NCBI RefSeq assembly: GCF_001748145.1
Contig: NZ_BCQA01000002.1
Location: 124,001 to 188,000, forward strand
DNA: 64,000 nucleotides
Direction of reading: 5' to 3'
Source of the DNA: Bosea sp. BIWAKO-01
GTDB taxonomy: Bacteria > Pseudomonadota > Alphaproteobacteria > Rhizobiales > Beijerinckiaceae
Made by a program: the position numbers and the translations under genes. The notes beneath the pieces were generated by a model. That model saw only the letters and a list, made by a program, of their open reading frames with translations, was not told where the DNA came from and did not search any database. Shown here one piece after another: positions 1-8,431 of this stretch. The number at the start of each line of letters is the position of its first letter. Positions within the stretch are counted from its first letter, which is position 1.

Positions 1-842
1 CCGCCTCAAGAGCTTCCGGCGGGTCCTATCTCGAATGGGGCGCGATCTTTGGCGGAGCCACGCTTTCTGCCGCTATCACCACGGTCATGGCGGCTTTCGG
101 CTCTGCCGTTGGCCTATCGATGGTGTCCGCCGATCCCGCGCGGTCGTCCGGCGTGGCAGCCTTGACCATCGCCGCAGGCCTCTGGGCAATCTGGATCACA
201 GTTTCGGCGTGCAGCGCGGGCGGCTATCTCGCCGGTCGGATGCGTCGACCCGTGACCGAGGCCAGCGATCATGAGCGCCACATCCGCGACGGTGCGCATG
301 GTCTGGTCGTTTGGGCTGCCGGAGCGCTGATCGTAACAATGATCGCCAGTTCGTCGTTGATTGGCGCGGCCAAAACAGTCGCCACCGGCGCGGCTGCCGC
401 AACTGGCGGGGCGGCCGCTCTGATCAGTCAGCAGGCCGATCCGTTGGGCTCGGCCTTGGATTCCGTAATGAGGTCGAATGGCACCACGCCACCGACTGCC
501 GGTGAGCGTGAAGAAGCGTCCCGGATCTTTATGACTGGCATGACATCGGGAAAGCTGGATCAAGCTGATCGCGACTACATCGCCACCCGTGTGGCTGCCC
601 GGATGAACATCCCTCAGCCCGAGGCTCAAAAGAAGGTGGATGACGCTTTTGCCAAACTGGAGCAGGCGAAGGCCACCGCAAAGCAAGCCGCGGAGCACGC
701 TCGCAAGGCTGCGGTGATCGCCGCATTCATGACGGCCGCAGTGCTGTTGTTAGGCGCCGCGGCAGCCTGGCTGGCGGCCCAACTTGGCGGTAAGCATCGC
801 GACGAGGAAGTGAATCTCGGGTCGCTGTTCGGCCAGCGATAA
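1..842 (+). CDS. Ala/Gly-rich multi-pass membrane protein, 5' end outside window
   Basis: The reading frame is open at the left edge, so the true start is outside. About 279 residues are visible. They hold roughly four hydrophobic segments (visible residues about 12-40, 50-75, 100-123 and 234-258), separated by a charged, helical stretch of about 80 residues rich in Ala, Lys and Glu that probably faces the cytoplasm or periplasm. The protein ends in a short polar tail (NLGSLFGQR). I do not recognise a catalytic motif and cannot name a function. Composition and membrane layout resemble uncharacterised Rhizobiales membrane proteins. The next gene starts 140 bp downstream on the same strand. Confidence 0.75.
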   Translation, partial: ASRASGGSYLEWGAIFGGATLSAAITTVMAAFGSAVGLSMVSADPARSSGVAALTIAAGLWAIWITVSACSAGGYLAGRMRRPVTEASDHERHIRDGAHGLVVWAAGALIVTMIASSSLIGAAKTVATGAAAATGGAAALISQQADPLGSALDSVMRSNGTTPPTAGEREEASRIFMTGMTSGKLDQADRDYIATRVAARMNIPQPEAQKKVDDAFAKLEQAKATAKQAAEHARKAAVIAAFMTAAVLLLGAAAAWLAAQLGGKHRDEEVNLGSLFGQR

Positions 843-982
843 GAAAGGTGGGCGAGGCTCGCAGGAGCCCCGCCCACGTCCTGGCGGCAACGGCATCTGC
901 TTCCCAACGGCAGCCCAACAAGAGTCCTTTCGGGTGCGAAATCGAGCCACCATGTCCCTCCTCAATTGAGCCAAGGTGCGCA

Positions 983-1414
983 ATGGCAAACTACCAGGAT
1001 TCAATGGCCGACCTCGGAAGCGATGCTTCCCTGTTTACCCGGCTATCCCAGACCACGGCCCGGTGGGCGGGAAAGCCTCAGACCTTTTTTGTGGCGCTGG
1101 CGATCATCGTTGTTTGGGCATTGTCTGGGCCGTTCTTTGGCTTCAACGACACCTGGCAATTGGTGATCAACACATCCACCACGATTGTTACCTTCCTGAT
1201 GGTCTTCATCATCCAGAACAGCCAAAACCGAGATACCTGCGCCATGCAGATCAAGCTGGATGAACTGATTGTTCGTCTTGAGGGGGCCCGTGAGGAGTTA
1301 CTTGATCTTGAGGAGCTCGACGAAGAGAAACTCGAGGGGCTTCGGACCGAATTCGAGCGACGCGCGAAGCGTGCCCGAGAACGCAACGCCCCCGTACCGG
1401 AAGCCAGTTCCTAG
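983..1414 (+). CDS. Low-affinity iron permease family protein (PF04120-like)
   Basis: A 143-residue protein with two transmembrane helices (about residues 35-52 and 62-84) and an acidic, coiled C-terminal tail. The stretch around the second helix reads as the family signature: an Asn-Asp-Thr-Trp turn, then INTSTTIVTFLMVFIIQ, then Asn-Arg-Asp before a KLDELI motif. Members are annotated as low-affinity iron permeases by homology to a fungal protein; transport by the bacterial ones is not well established. I chose the ATG at 983, behind an AAGGTG ribosome site, because the upstream extension has no coding character. The tail (residues 85-143) is rich in Glu and Arg and probably cytoplasmic. Confidence 0.85.
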   Translation: MANYQDSMADLGSDASLFTRLSQTTARWAGKPQTFFVALAIIVVWALSGPFFGFNDTWQLVINTSTTIVTFLMVFIIQNSQNRDTCAMQIKLDELIVRLEGAREELLDLEELDEEKLEGLRTEFERRAKRARERNAPVPEASS

Positions 1415-1832
1415 CCGTTTCCCGCGCTCAATATTAGGTCAGCAGCCCCGCCCCGCTGCTGGTCCAGGATGTAGGGCCGTGCCTCGCCGTCGATCTGAAC
1501 GGTCGCTCGGCCCGTCGGCTGTGGTTGATCTCACAATTATACCACCGGCGACGTTGCAGATGTAGGATACGTGGATAGCCAGCGCTACAGAATTGCGAAA
1601 TCATCGCGGCCTTTCAAATCCATGCCTAGTTCAATCGATACGTCGCGGCCGAATTGCCGCTGACCAGTATCCGCTCGCATAAAACGAGAAACAACGCGGC
1701 GGCGGCGCAACCATAAGCAAGTCTACATGCGCAGCTACACGCTAATTCCCTAATTATGAACGGTTATTCATGGAACACGCGATCCAGCCAGCCGTTTAGA
1801 TTTGCGGCGGGGGCCATCAAGGGAGAAGAACC
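1415..1832. other. Intergenic region, no gene seen
   Basis: About 420 bases without a convincing reading frame. The AT-richer part at about 1735-1795 is where a promoter for the DUF1236 gene would be expected, but I cannot name a clear -35/-10 pair. A strong ribosome site (GGAGAAG) lies just before 1833. Confidence 0.5.
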
Positions 1833-2258
1833 ATGATCAAGAATCTTGTTCTGGTCGCCGCGCTCGCCGTTGTTCCTGCGACTGCTTTTGCACAGTCGAA
1901 CTCGGGCGCAGCGGGTGGAGCCGCGAGTGGCGCGGCCACAGGCGCTGTCGGCGGCGCGATCGTTGGCGGACCTGTGGGAGCAGCCGTGGGTGCCGTCGGC
2001 GGCGCTGCGGCGGGCGCGATTGTGGGCGGCATTGCGGCCGACCAGCGCACCGAGTTCCGCACCTATGTGACGGAGCAGAAGGTGCCGTCGGTGGCATACC
2101 GCGAAAAGGTTGTCGTCGGCGCCACGTTACCCGACACGGTGACCTATCGAGAGGTTCCGGCTCGCTACGGCAAGACCGAATATCGCTACACCGTGATTAA
2201 CGGCCAGACCGTCCTGGTCGAGCCGAAGACCCGCAAGATCGTGCAGATCATCGAGTGA
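1833..2258 (+). CDS. Secreted DUF1236 family protein with glycine-zipper segment
   Basis: A 141-residue exported protein. Residues 1-20 form a signal peptide ending at ATAFAQ. Residues 22-70 are a Gly/Ala glycine-zipper repeat of the kind that inserts in or packs against membranes. Residues 80-141 match the DUF1236 pattern: a tyrosine/valine-rich strand, then YRYTVINGQTVLVEPKTRKI near the C-terminus. The function of DUF1236 is unknown; such proteins are common in the periplasm or outer envelope of Rhizobiales. The start has a good ribosome site (GGAGAAG). A strong hairpin terminator follows the stop within 10 bases, so the gene is probably transcribed alone. Confidence 0.85.
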   Translation: MIKNLVLVAALAVVPATAFAQSNSGAAGGAASGAATGAVGGAIVGGPVGAAVGAVGGAAAGAIVGGIAADQRTEFRTYVTEQKVPSVAYREKVVVGATLPDTVTYREVPARYGKTEYRYTVINGQTVLVEPKTRKIVQIIE

Positions 2259-2264
2259 TCAACT

Positions 2265-2291
2265 GGAGCCCACCCTGACAGGGTGGGCTCC
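2265..2291 (+). terminator. Rho-independent terminator after DUF1236 gene
   Basis: A perfect 11-bp stem (GGAGCCCACCC with GGGTGGGCTCC) around a 5-base loop, followed by TTTC. It lies 6 bases after the DUF1236 stop codon. Confidence 0.85.
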
Positions 2292-2332
2292 TTTCGATCG
2301 GGTTCGCCCTGATCAACCAAGGAGACAACGCC

Positions 2333-2611
2333 ATGTTACGGCCAATCCTGATCGCCGCTGCTATGGCGGCTACCGCCGCCTTCAGCGCTCCGGCGCAAGC
2401 GCAGGTTCAGTTAGAATTCGGTATCGAACGGCCGGGCTATGACGGTCCGCGCTATCACGAGCCCCGTGGCTACCGCTCTGTTGGGGAACGGCGTGGCTTC
2501 CGAGGTCCCGCTGTTCTCGACGACGACGATGACGATTGCCGCTCTGTCATAAAGCGTCGGGTCAATCGCTACGGCGAGCTTGTCGAGCGCCGGATGCGCA
2601 TCTGCGACTGA
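2333..2611 (+). CDS. Small secreted protein, Arg/Gly/Tyr-rich with Asp run
   Basis: A 92-residue protein with a clear signal peptide (residues 1-23, cleavage after APAQA). The mature part is rich in Arg, Gly and Tyr and carries a run of six Asp residues (63-68), then a basic end with two Cys residues (C69 and C91) that could form a disulfide. No known domain is recognised. A strong ribosome site (AAGGAGA) precedes the ATG. The Asp run could bind metal, but that is only a guess. It lies behind the DUF1236 terminator and so is probably transcribed separately. Confidence 0.7.
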   Translation: MLRPILIAAAMAATAAFSAPAQAQVQLEFGIERPGYDGPRYHEPRGYRSVGERRGFRGPAVLDDDDDDCRSVIKRRVNRYGELVERRMRICD

Positions 2612-2679
2612 CGTCTGGCGCATACAGCGGGTGTGTTGGTGCTTTCCAAAGCCCGCTGCTTGGTCATGAGGAGGAACCG

Positions 2680-2799
2680 ATGCGAAAATCAGTCTTCGTT
2701 GCAGCGGCCATGCTGAGCTTCTGCTCCCTGACGCCATCGATTTCACAAGCCGCCCCCGTGGCAGGTCTCGAATATCACCATTCCCATGACGAATACTGA
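2680..2799 (+). CDS. Very small secreted peptide (39 aa)
   Basis: A 39-residue frame: signal peptide (MRKSVFVAAAMLSFCSLTP), a probable cleavage site after SQA, and a tail of about 13 residues ending in a His- and Asp/Glu-rich cluster (HHSHDEY). The ATG follows an excellent GAGGAGG ribosome site, the main reason to believe it. The mature peptide would be tiny; the His-rich end could bind metal. It is the third exported product in a row on this strand. No homologue family is recognised. Confidence 0.5.
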   Translation: MRKSVFVAAAMLSFCSLTPSISQAAPVAGLEYHHSHDEY

Positions 2800-3054
2800 C
2801 ACGGAACGCTAATCGCCTCAAATGTACTTTGCATAGCGATCGACGATTTGCGCTTGCGATGCGGCGTCGTAGTTAAGACAGGTTTTTCGGGTTCACAGAA
2901 AGTTGCCGCCGCAGGGGCTTCCAGGGCCGCCTTCACATCAATGATTCAAGCCGAGCACTCCAAAGCAGAGTACGAGCGCCTGTCGGCAATCCACAGCATT
3001 GACGCTTTGGTGGTCAATCAACCTCTCGCCGTCGAGACAAGGGGGCGTTTCCGA

Positions 3055-3336
3055 TCATGCCACGGGGCGCTTTTGAGCTTGGGCCCTGTAGGCGTTCGCC
3101 CGATCCAACAACATGTTCCTGGCATGAGGAATGTGCTCGGCGCCCGGACCTGCCCACGCGTTAGCATCATGTTTTTCGGTGCCGCTCTTCAGCTGCAATC
3201 CGTCAATCGGGACGTGGCTCCACTCGTGCTCGACGTAAAATTCGTTGGTGTCGGAGTTGTAGCAGAGATGCCACCAATCTTCGTTCTCGGCCGGAGGCCC
3301 TTTGATGCGGGAAGCGAGCTGTTCGAACAGAATCAT
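3055..3336 (-). CDS. Hypothetical protein, 93 aa
   Basis: A soluble 93-residue protein starting at an ATG with a GGAG ribosome site 5 bases upstream. A longer in-frame extension to 3444 exists but lacks such a site. The composition is normal for a real protein: Trp-Trp at about 22-23, an acidic middle, and an Ala/Arg-rich C-terminal helix ([19 protein letters not shown]). No domain is recognised. It stands alone on the minus strand, convergent with the secreted-protein genes to its left. Confidence 0.6.
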   Translation of the reverse strand: MILFEQLASRIKGPPAENEDWWHLCYNSDTNEFYVEHEWSHVPIDGLQLKSGTEKHDANAWAGPGAEHIPHARNMLLDRANAYRAQAQKRPVA

Positions 3337-3977
3337 ATCGTCTCCATGCTCTTCGCTAGACACATTGGACGTGAAGGCTGATTGCGACAACCGCGTAGGG
3401 GGGCAGCGATGCAGGCTTCGAAGTCTGGGCGAGATCTTCGGCACGATCTCGACACGCCGGAAATTCGTCGATCACCGGCTGGAACTCGCCAAGCATGAAT
3501 GGGCGCGGCTGAAGGCGAACGGCTCGCTGGAATGCCGCAACCGCCAATCCAACGTGGTGCAGGGCTTTACCAAGCAGACGCGACGGGCAGCCGAGATCCA
3601 CAGCCGGTTCCTGATCCGAAGGATGGAAGGAAGCCCCCGAACTCCAGGGCAAGGGCAGCGCCTCCTGGCATGGGCCCGAACGGGAACTGCGCGCCTATCT
3701 CGCCAGCATCGAAGGCAAGCGTGCCTGCCAAGCGAGCGCGCCAATCAACGGCGTCCCACGCCTCCGACGGCCAGGGCGGATGGGCATGCCCCCCTGCAGT
3801 ATCTCTGCAACACGGCGCGGAATTCTTGTCGGAGCAAGTCGATGCCGTTTGACAAAAATTATCGACTCTCGAACTCTTCTCTTGGTGCGCGACTCGGAGT
3901 TGCCACTTTGCGATTCGAAGTCGCCACATAGGTGAGAGCGGGCCTATTAGGCGCGCGACTTGAGATGTGGAGGCTGC
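3337..3977. other. Intergenic region with possible degraded coding sequence
   Basis: About 640 bases. Around 3430-3780 the plus strand shows protein-like stretches that change frame (for example [16 protein letters not shown], then in another frame [18 protein letters not shown]). This suggests a gene broken by indels, but I cannot assign a family. The last 130 bases precede the autotransporter start and become AT-richer. Confidence 0.35.
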
Positions 3978-5190
3978 ATGACTTGCGATGCCGCAATTCG
4001 ACCTCCCTGCATCTTGCGAAGCGTCGGCGCTGGACGTCGAAAGCTTTTGCTTATGGCGGCGTCCGCACTTACGCCCTTGACCTTAAGCGTGGCGGAGCCG
4101 GCGCTGGCGCAGTGCGCGGGTCTCCTCGACAACACGACCTGTACGCCGGGTGGCAACCCCTATCCTAGCGGCATCAATGCCGACGGCGTTGGTACTAACG
4201 CCCCCATCAACCTCACGCTTCTGCCGGGTGTCAATGTCGTCATCCCGCCCGGCCCGGGCGGCGTCAACGCCGTCAACGCCGCTAACACCACCGGCGTGAC
4301 CCTGGGCAGTGCTAACATCACCATCACTGCGAATGATTTAACCATCGCCAATGTCGCCAATCCGCTTAGCAACAACAACACCGGTTTACGAATACAATCA
4401 AGCGGCGACGCCATAATTACGGCAACGAACACCACGATTGATGTGAACGGCACCGCAAGCGACTGGGCGATATTGGCGTTCGCAATGCCAAACCTAACGG
4501 GGTTTCCTCATGTGGCGAGCGTAAACTGGAGCGGTCAGCGCCTCACCTCAAGCGGACTTGAATCGGGCGGCATACAGGCGGACAACCGCGGCATTGGCAA
4601 CGCCATCGTCGTGGCTTCGGGAGATGTCAACGTCGTCGCGGGCACTGGTGTCGGGCCCAGCCAGTACGGCTTGCTCGCTCATTCGGGTGACACGTTACTG
4701 GTAGCCAGTGCGGCCGGCGATGCGTCCGTGACATACAATAGCGGCACGATCAACGTTGACGCAGCTCGGCCCCGAGGCATCCTCGCGTGGGTTGGTGGCA
4801 ACAGCGGTTCGGCTACGGTCACCACCGCGGCCGGCACCGTCATCAACGTGAGCGGCACGCAATTTGGGGGCCCCGGGGTCTATGTCTTTTCAAGTTCGAG
4901 CGCAGCCACCGACAAGTTAACTGCGAACGTGGCATCGGCAATCACGAGTTCCGGACCGGTGACCACCAATTCCGCTAATCTACCGGCCGGTATTCGCGCC
5001 CTAAACGGTGCAGCTGCGCAAATCGATGTGACCTATACCGGCCCGGGCATTACAACCTTTGGCGGGAACGGCACCGGCATCACAGCCCTTTCTGGCAGCG
5101 GCAGCATAACGGTGAATTCCTCCGGGCCGATCAACACGACGAACGGCTCCAACGCAGTCGGCATCCTCGCCGACAGCAGCGGCACGATAC
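3978..5190 (+). pseudogene. Autotransporter passenger domain, truncated, beta-barrel lost
   Basis: About 400 residues of a type V secretion passenger. A long signal peptide (basic RRKLLL, hydrophobic core, cleavage after PALAQ) is followed by Asn/Thr/Gly-rich repeats typical of a right-handed beta-helix, with recurring TITANDLTI-like and SSGPINTTNGSN-like rungs. Family members run on to over 1000 residues and end in a 12-strand outer-membrane barrel, which is absent here. After about 5190 the translation loses the repeat character and the frame runs on into unrelated sequence until 5426, overlapping the opposite helicase gene. The start chosen is the ATG at 3978 behind GGAGG. Without a barrel it cannot be displayed, so it is probably a remnant cut at a recombination boundary. 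Confidence 0.75.
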
Positions 5191-5257
5191 TCCGTAGAAG
5201 CCCTGGATTACTCACTGACCGATATCAACTATTATCGTTGAGAAATAATTCAATAAT

Positions 5258-7432
5258 TTATAAACCGAGCCTTAGTTCTCTAAGCATATTCTTGATTAAA
5301 GGTTCAGAGAAAATATTATTGCTGTTTATGAGTTCATGGGCGATCGATATGGGCTCCCAGCCGTTATTCTCCAATTGCACCCTTTGCGACGTATCATCGC
5401 GTACTGCCTGCATTCCTGTCAGCTGAACTGCGAATTGCTTGAGCGTATATCGACTATTTTTCTTGAATATTAGGACATTTTGGAACTGTGTTGTAGTGTA
5501 AGCTCCATCAATAAGGAAAGTTGAGTTCGAGTGGGTGGCCGTCGGCGTCATGGTTTGAATATTGGACCGTTCCCGATAGCTGATGAGAAAGTCCGCAAGA
5601 GCGCCGGCAGGGCTACGCGCGTCGGGATCAAGGTTGGTCGTGTCGATGCTCGAAAACACCTCAGTCCGATATCGCGCCCGCGTCAGGCACACGTTGAGGA
5701 TTTTGTCGCCTTCCATGGCGCTCAAGATCCCGAAGTTTCGTCTTTGCTGCCCCGTTTCGTCCGGTCCATGCGTCAGCGAGACATACACGATCTCCCGTTC
5801 GACACCCTGAGAGGCGCTGGCGTGCATGATCGTCACCAACCTCTCAAATTCAGGCGCCTTTTCTTTCAGCATTTTTGCTATGATCGCGCACTGCTTATGC
5901 GTCATGGCGATAATGCCGACTGACCGCTGGGAGCTCTCGATCTGGCCCAACACGCCCTCGACGAGTGCCGACGCTTCGATGATATTGGCTCCGTCCTTGA
6001 ACAGTCCGCCGTCGACTTTGCGCAATACACAGCCATAGGCACCGTGGTTGTGCGGCGACGGAACGGCTTTCAACGTGCAGGCATAAAATCGCTCGTTGGA
6101 GAACTCAATCAGGCTGGGATGACGCGACCTATAGTGTCGCGTGAGCTTTACCGACGGCAGCTTCGCCGATCGCGCAGCGTCGAGAAGGCTGATGTCGCCA
6201 GTGTCGACGACTGTTCCGTCTACGGCCAGTTTGATCGTTCGGATCGGACCACATTGCTGATGGTCGCCGACGATCACAACCTGCGGCGCCAACGCGAGAG
6301 CGGGCAGGGCGTAGGCGAACCGGGTTCTGGACGCCTCGTCGAAAATGACCGCATCAAAGGACCAGAGCGGCGGGATGCCCATCAGACAGCCAGCCGGAGT
6401 TGCGATAACAAGCGCAGGCTGTTCTGAGCGCGGCAGCTGCGCCAGGCCGTCGCAGAAACCGTCCACCGCGCCGTGTCCGGCGGCGGGGCTGTTGTTGGCG
6501 GCGCGAAGATCAAGGAGGTTCGGCGAGGCCAGGCTGTCCAGCCGTGATAGCACCGGATCGAGCGCATTGACCGAGTCCGAGAGCAAGAGCACCCTCTTCT
6601 TCTCCGCGAGAAGGTGCGCGATGATATTGGTGATGGTCTGGGTCTTACCGGTTCCCGGCGGTCCGTAAATCAGCAAGCTGTTTCCCGTGGCAACCGCTTG
6701 GGCCGCTTCGAACTGATCGGTATCGGCGGGTAGAGGGCATCTGGGCTCGGCCGGAGCTTGATGCGGCCCGTCGGGCCTTGCTGGTTCAACGCCCAGCAGT
6801 CTCGCAATCGACGGATGCCGTTCGATCGTACGATCGAGGAGAAACTCGAGCCTCTCCAGCAACGCCTGGCTGACGCGGTTGAAAAGGCCGAGCACGGCCT
6901 TGTCGGAAAACCCTCTCACCTTCGCATGCGACTTCTTCGGCCTGTAGCGAAGCGGGTCGTCAGGAAGAGCTGATCGCGTGAGTCCGAGGCGTCGGATCAG
7001 GACATCGTTGAGAATAGGGGCGCCGGCCTGTTGAATTGTGAGTGTTCCGGTACCCAGTCCGACGACCCGCACGGGAATGAGAACGAGTGGCGCGTAGCAG
7101 CTCTCCTGCTCAGGCTGATCGGCCCATTCGACGAGGCCTAGGCCAGCGTAGAGCGACGAGAAGCCACACTGTTGGATTGAGGCGACATCCATCGAGGCCA
7201 TCAGATACAGGTTCTCAATCGAGCTGCCTGCTCCCGCCAACATGGCGTCGCTGCCGAGCGGCAGCGTGTTGCCGGGCGCCAACGCGCCGCGAACGGCAAT
7301 GCCTGTTCCTGCGAGATAGACGGCCTGAGCGCTCTCGGGCGGCGGAAGCTCAAGCAACGCGCCTTTGGCGATCTCGTCGACCAGCGCTTTCTGGAATTTT
7401 CTAATCGAGTAAACGCAAAAATTAATATTCAC
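5258..7432 (-). CDS. SF1 helicase/ATPase with DUF4011-like N-terminal domain
   Basis: A 724-residue protein. Residues 65-125 resemble the DUF4011 front end (an LYAGLGLVEWAD strand, then APLVLIPVRV). The helicase core follows: Q-motif-like DTDQFEAAQ at 238, Walker A GPPGTGKT at 257-264, motif II IFDEAS at 363-368, motif III VGDHQQ at 388-393, motif IV YRSRHPSL near 434, motif V QGVEREIVYVSL at 542-553 and motif VI NVCLTRAR at 580-587. All core motifs are intact, so it should bind ATP and move on DNA or RNA. It is much shorter than typical DUF4011 helicases (well over 1000 residues) and lacks their C-terminal nuclease-like domain. The last 120 residues are AT-rich in sequence and unrecognised. 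The GTG start is uncertain: the frame is open back to the stop of the upstream gene. Such helicases often occur in defence islands; that role is inference. Confidence 0.8.
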   Translation of the reverse strand: MNINFCVYSIRKFQKALVDEIAKGALLELPPPESAQAVYLAGTGIAVRGALAPGNTLPLGSDAMLAGAGSSIENLYLMASMDVASIQQCGFSSLYAGLGLVEWADQPEQESCYAPLVLIPVRVVGLGTGTLTIQQAGAPILNDVLIRRLGLTRSALPDDPLRYRPKKSHAKVRGFSDKAVLGLFNRVSQALLERLEFLLDRTIERHPSIARLLGVEPARPDGPHQAPAEPRCPLPADTDQFEAAQAVATGNSLLIYGPPGTGKTQTITNIIAHLLAEKKRVLLLSDSVNALDPVLSRLDSLASPNLLDLRAANNSPAAGHGAVDGFCDGLAQLPRSEQPALVIATPAGCLMGIPPLWSFDAVIFDEASRTRFAYALPALALAPQVVIVGDHQQCGPIRTIKLAVDGTVVDTGDISLLDAARSAKLPSVKLTRHYRSRHPSLIEFSNERFYACTLKAVPSPHNHGAYGCVLRKVDGGLFKDGANIIEASALVEGVLGQIESSQRSVGIIAMTHKQCAIIAKMLKEKAPEFERLVTIMHASASQGVEREIVYVSLTHGPDETGQQRRNFGILSAMEGDKILNVCLTRARYRTEVFSSIDTTNLDPDARSPAGALADFLISYRERSNIQTMTPTATHSNSTFLIDGAYTTTQFQNVLIFKKNSRYTLKQFAVQLTGMQAVRDDTSQRVQLENNGWEPISIAHELINSNNIFSEPLIKNMLRELRLGL

Positions 7433-7492
7433 AATATTATCGTGCCCATCGAGGTATCGAATATTTAAGTGAAATAAGTTGTCGATTCTATT

Positions 7493-8431
7493 TTATGGCA
7501 ATTGGATCATTACGTCGCAGTACCCAATTCCGGTCAGGATCATCTGACTCGCGATCTGCAATTCGCTATCATTCGCCGCAAAATCGATGAGCTCTTGCTG
7601 GGTCGGCGGGTGGTAGTCGAGCTTGGGGCTCGTGTCGACGAGATGGCCATCGACAAAGGCGGCCGCCAAAGCGCTCGGAAAGGCCCAGGCGGGAAAGCCC
7701 TCGTGGACGCGGCACCTCGCGCCCGGGCCATCCGTTCCGGCCCATTTCCTTAGCTCCGTCGGAGAGAAGCCAGAAAACCAGTGCATCGCCTTGGTAAGGG
7801 AGCGATAGACCGCTTGCGCCGCGAGCTCGAGTCTTCCGACAAGGCGAAAATCGTCATAGGCGCAGAGTGCTTGCGCCGTGTCGCGATCAATCTCGCCCCG
7901 GGACAGCAGCATCGCATACCATTCGACCGAGCGCAGACGGCGCTCGATGTAGGGCCAGACCTCGATCCGCAGGCGCTCCGCGTTGATGATTGGCTCAAAG
8001 TGTGAACGAAAAAAGCGGTAAAACCTCCGGGCGTCTTTGAATTCCTTCATATACTTTTCAAAATCGGCTGCAGCGAAATCGATATCATTGAAGATTCCAG
8101 CCTTCATCCAGGCTTCGAGATCTTCGAGCGGCATGCCTAGATCAGGGTTTTTCTCATCGTCAGTCGGACTGTGCCGCGACAGCCCCAGCCCTTTGCAGAC
8201 TGCCCGAATCTCGGCGTTGACCTTCGACAGATCGAACGGATCGCTGAAGTCGTAATCATGCAGCTTCGCGCCATGCTGGCCGCGTACCCAGGGGCGGATG
8301 AGATGATGCTGCTGCACATGAGCCTGTAAATAGGTGCTGCGCAGTGCCACGTCGTGCGCGCTCAAAGACTGCGTTGAATCAGCCATGAACTGGAGGGCTC
8401 TGAGCGCCAGAGCATGATGCTTGGCCGCCAC
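7493..8431 (-). CDS. Unknown protein upstream of helicase (C-terminal part of a frameshifted gene?)
   Basis: About 312 residues of soluble, mostly helical sequence (WPYIERRLRSVEWYAMLLS, RFYRFFRSHFEPIIN) with no recognised domain. The GTG at 8431 has no clear ribosome site. The same frame stays protein-like upstream (PQTAEPVPLDPAD), so this is probably the continuation of the gene at 8362-9027 after a one-base shift near 8470. It ends with TAA at 7493-7495 in the same frame as the helicase, with 21 open codons before the helicase GTG. The two genes therefore form one transcription unit and perhaps once one polypeptide. Function unknown. Confidence 0.55.
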   Translation of the reverse strand: MAAKHHALALRALQFMADSTQSLSAHDVALRSTYLQAHVQQHHLIRPWVRGQHGAKLHDYDFSDPFDLSKVNAEIRAVCKGLGLSRHSPTDDEKNPDLGMPLEDLEAWMKAGIFNDIDFAAADFEKYMKEFKDARRFYRFFRSHFEPIINAERLRIEVWPYIERRLRSVEWYAMLLSRGEIDRDTAQALCAYDDFRLVGRLELAAQAVYRSLTKAMHWFSGFSPTELRKWAGTDGPGARCRVHEGFPAWAFPSALAAAFVDGHLVDTSPKLDYHPPTQQELIDFAANDSELQIASQMILTGIGYCDVMIQLP

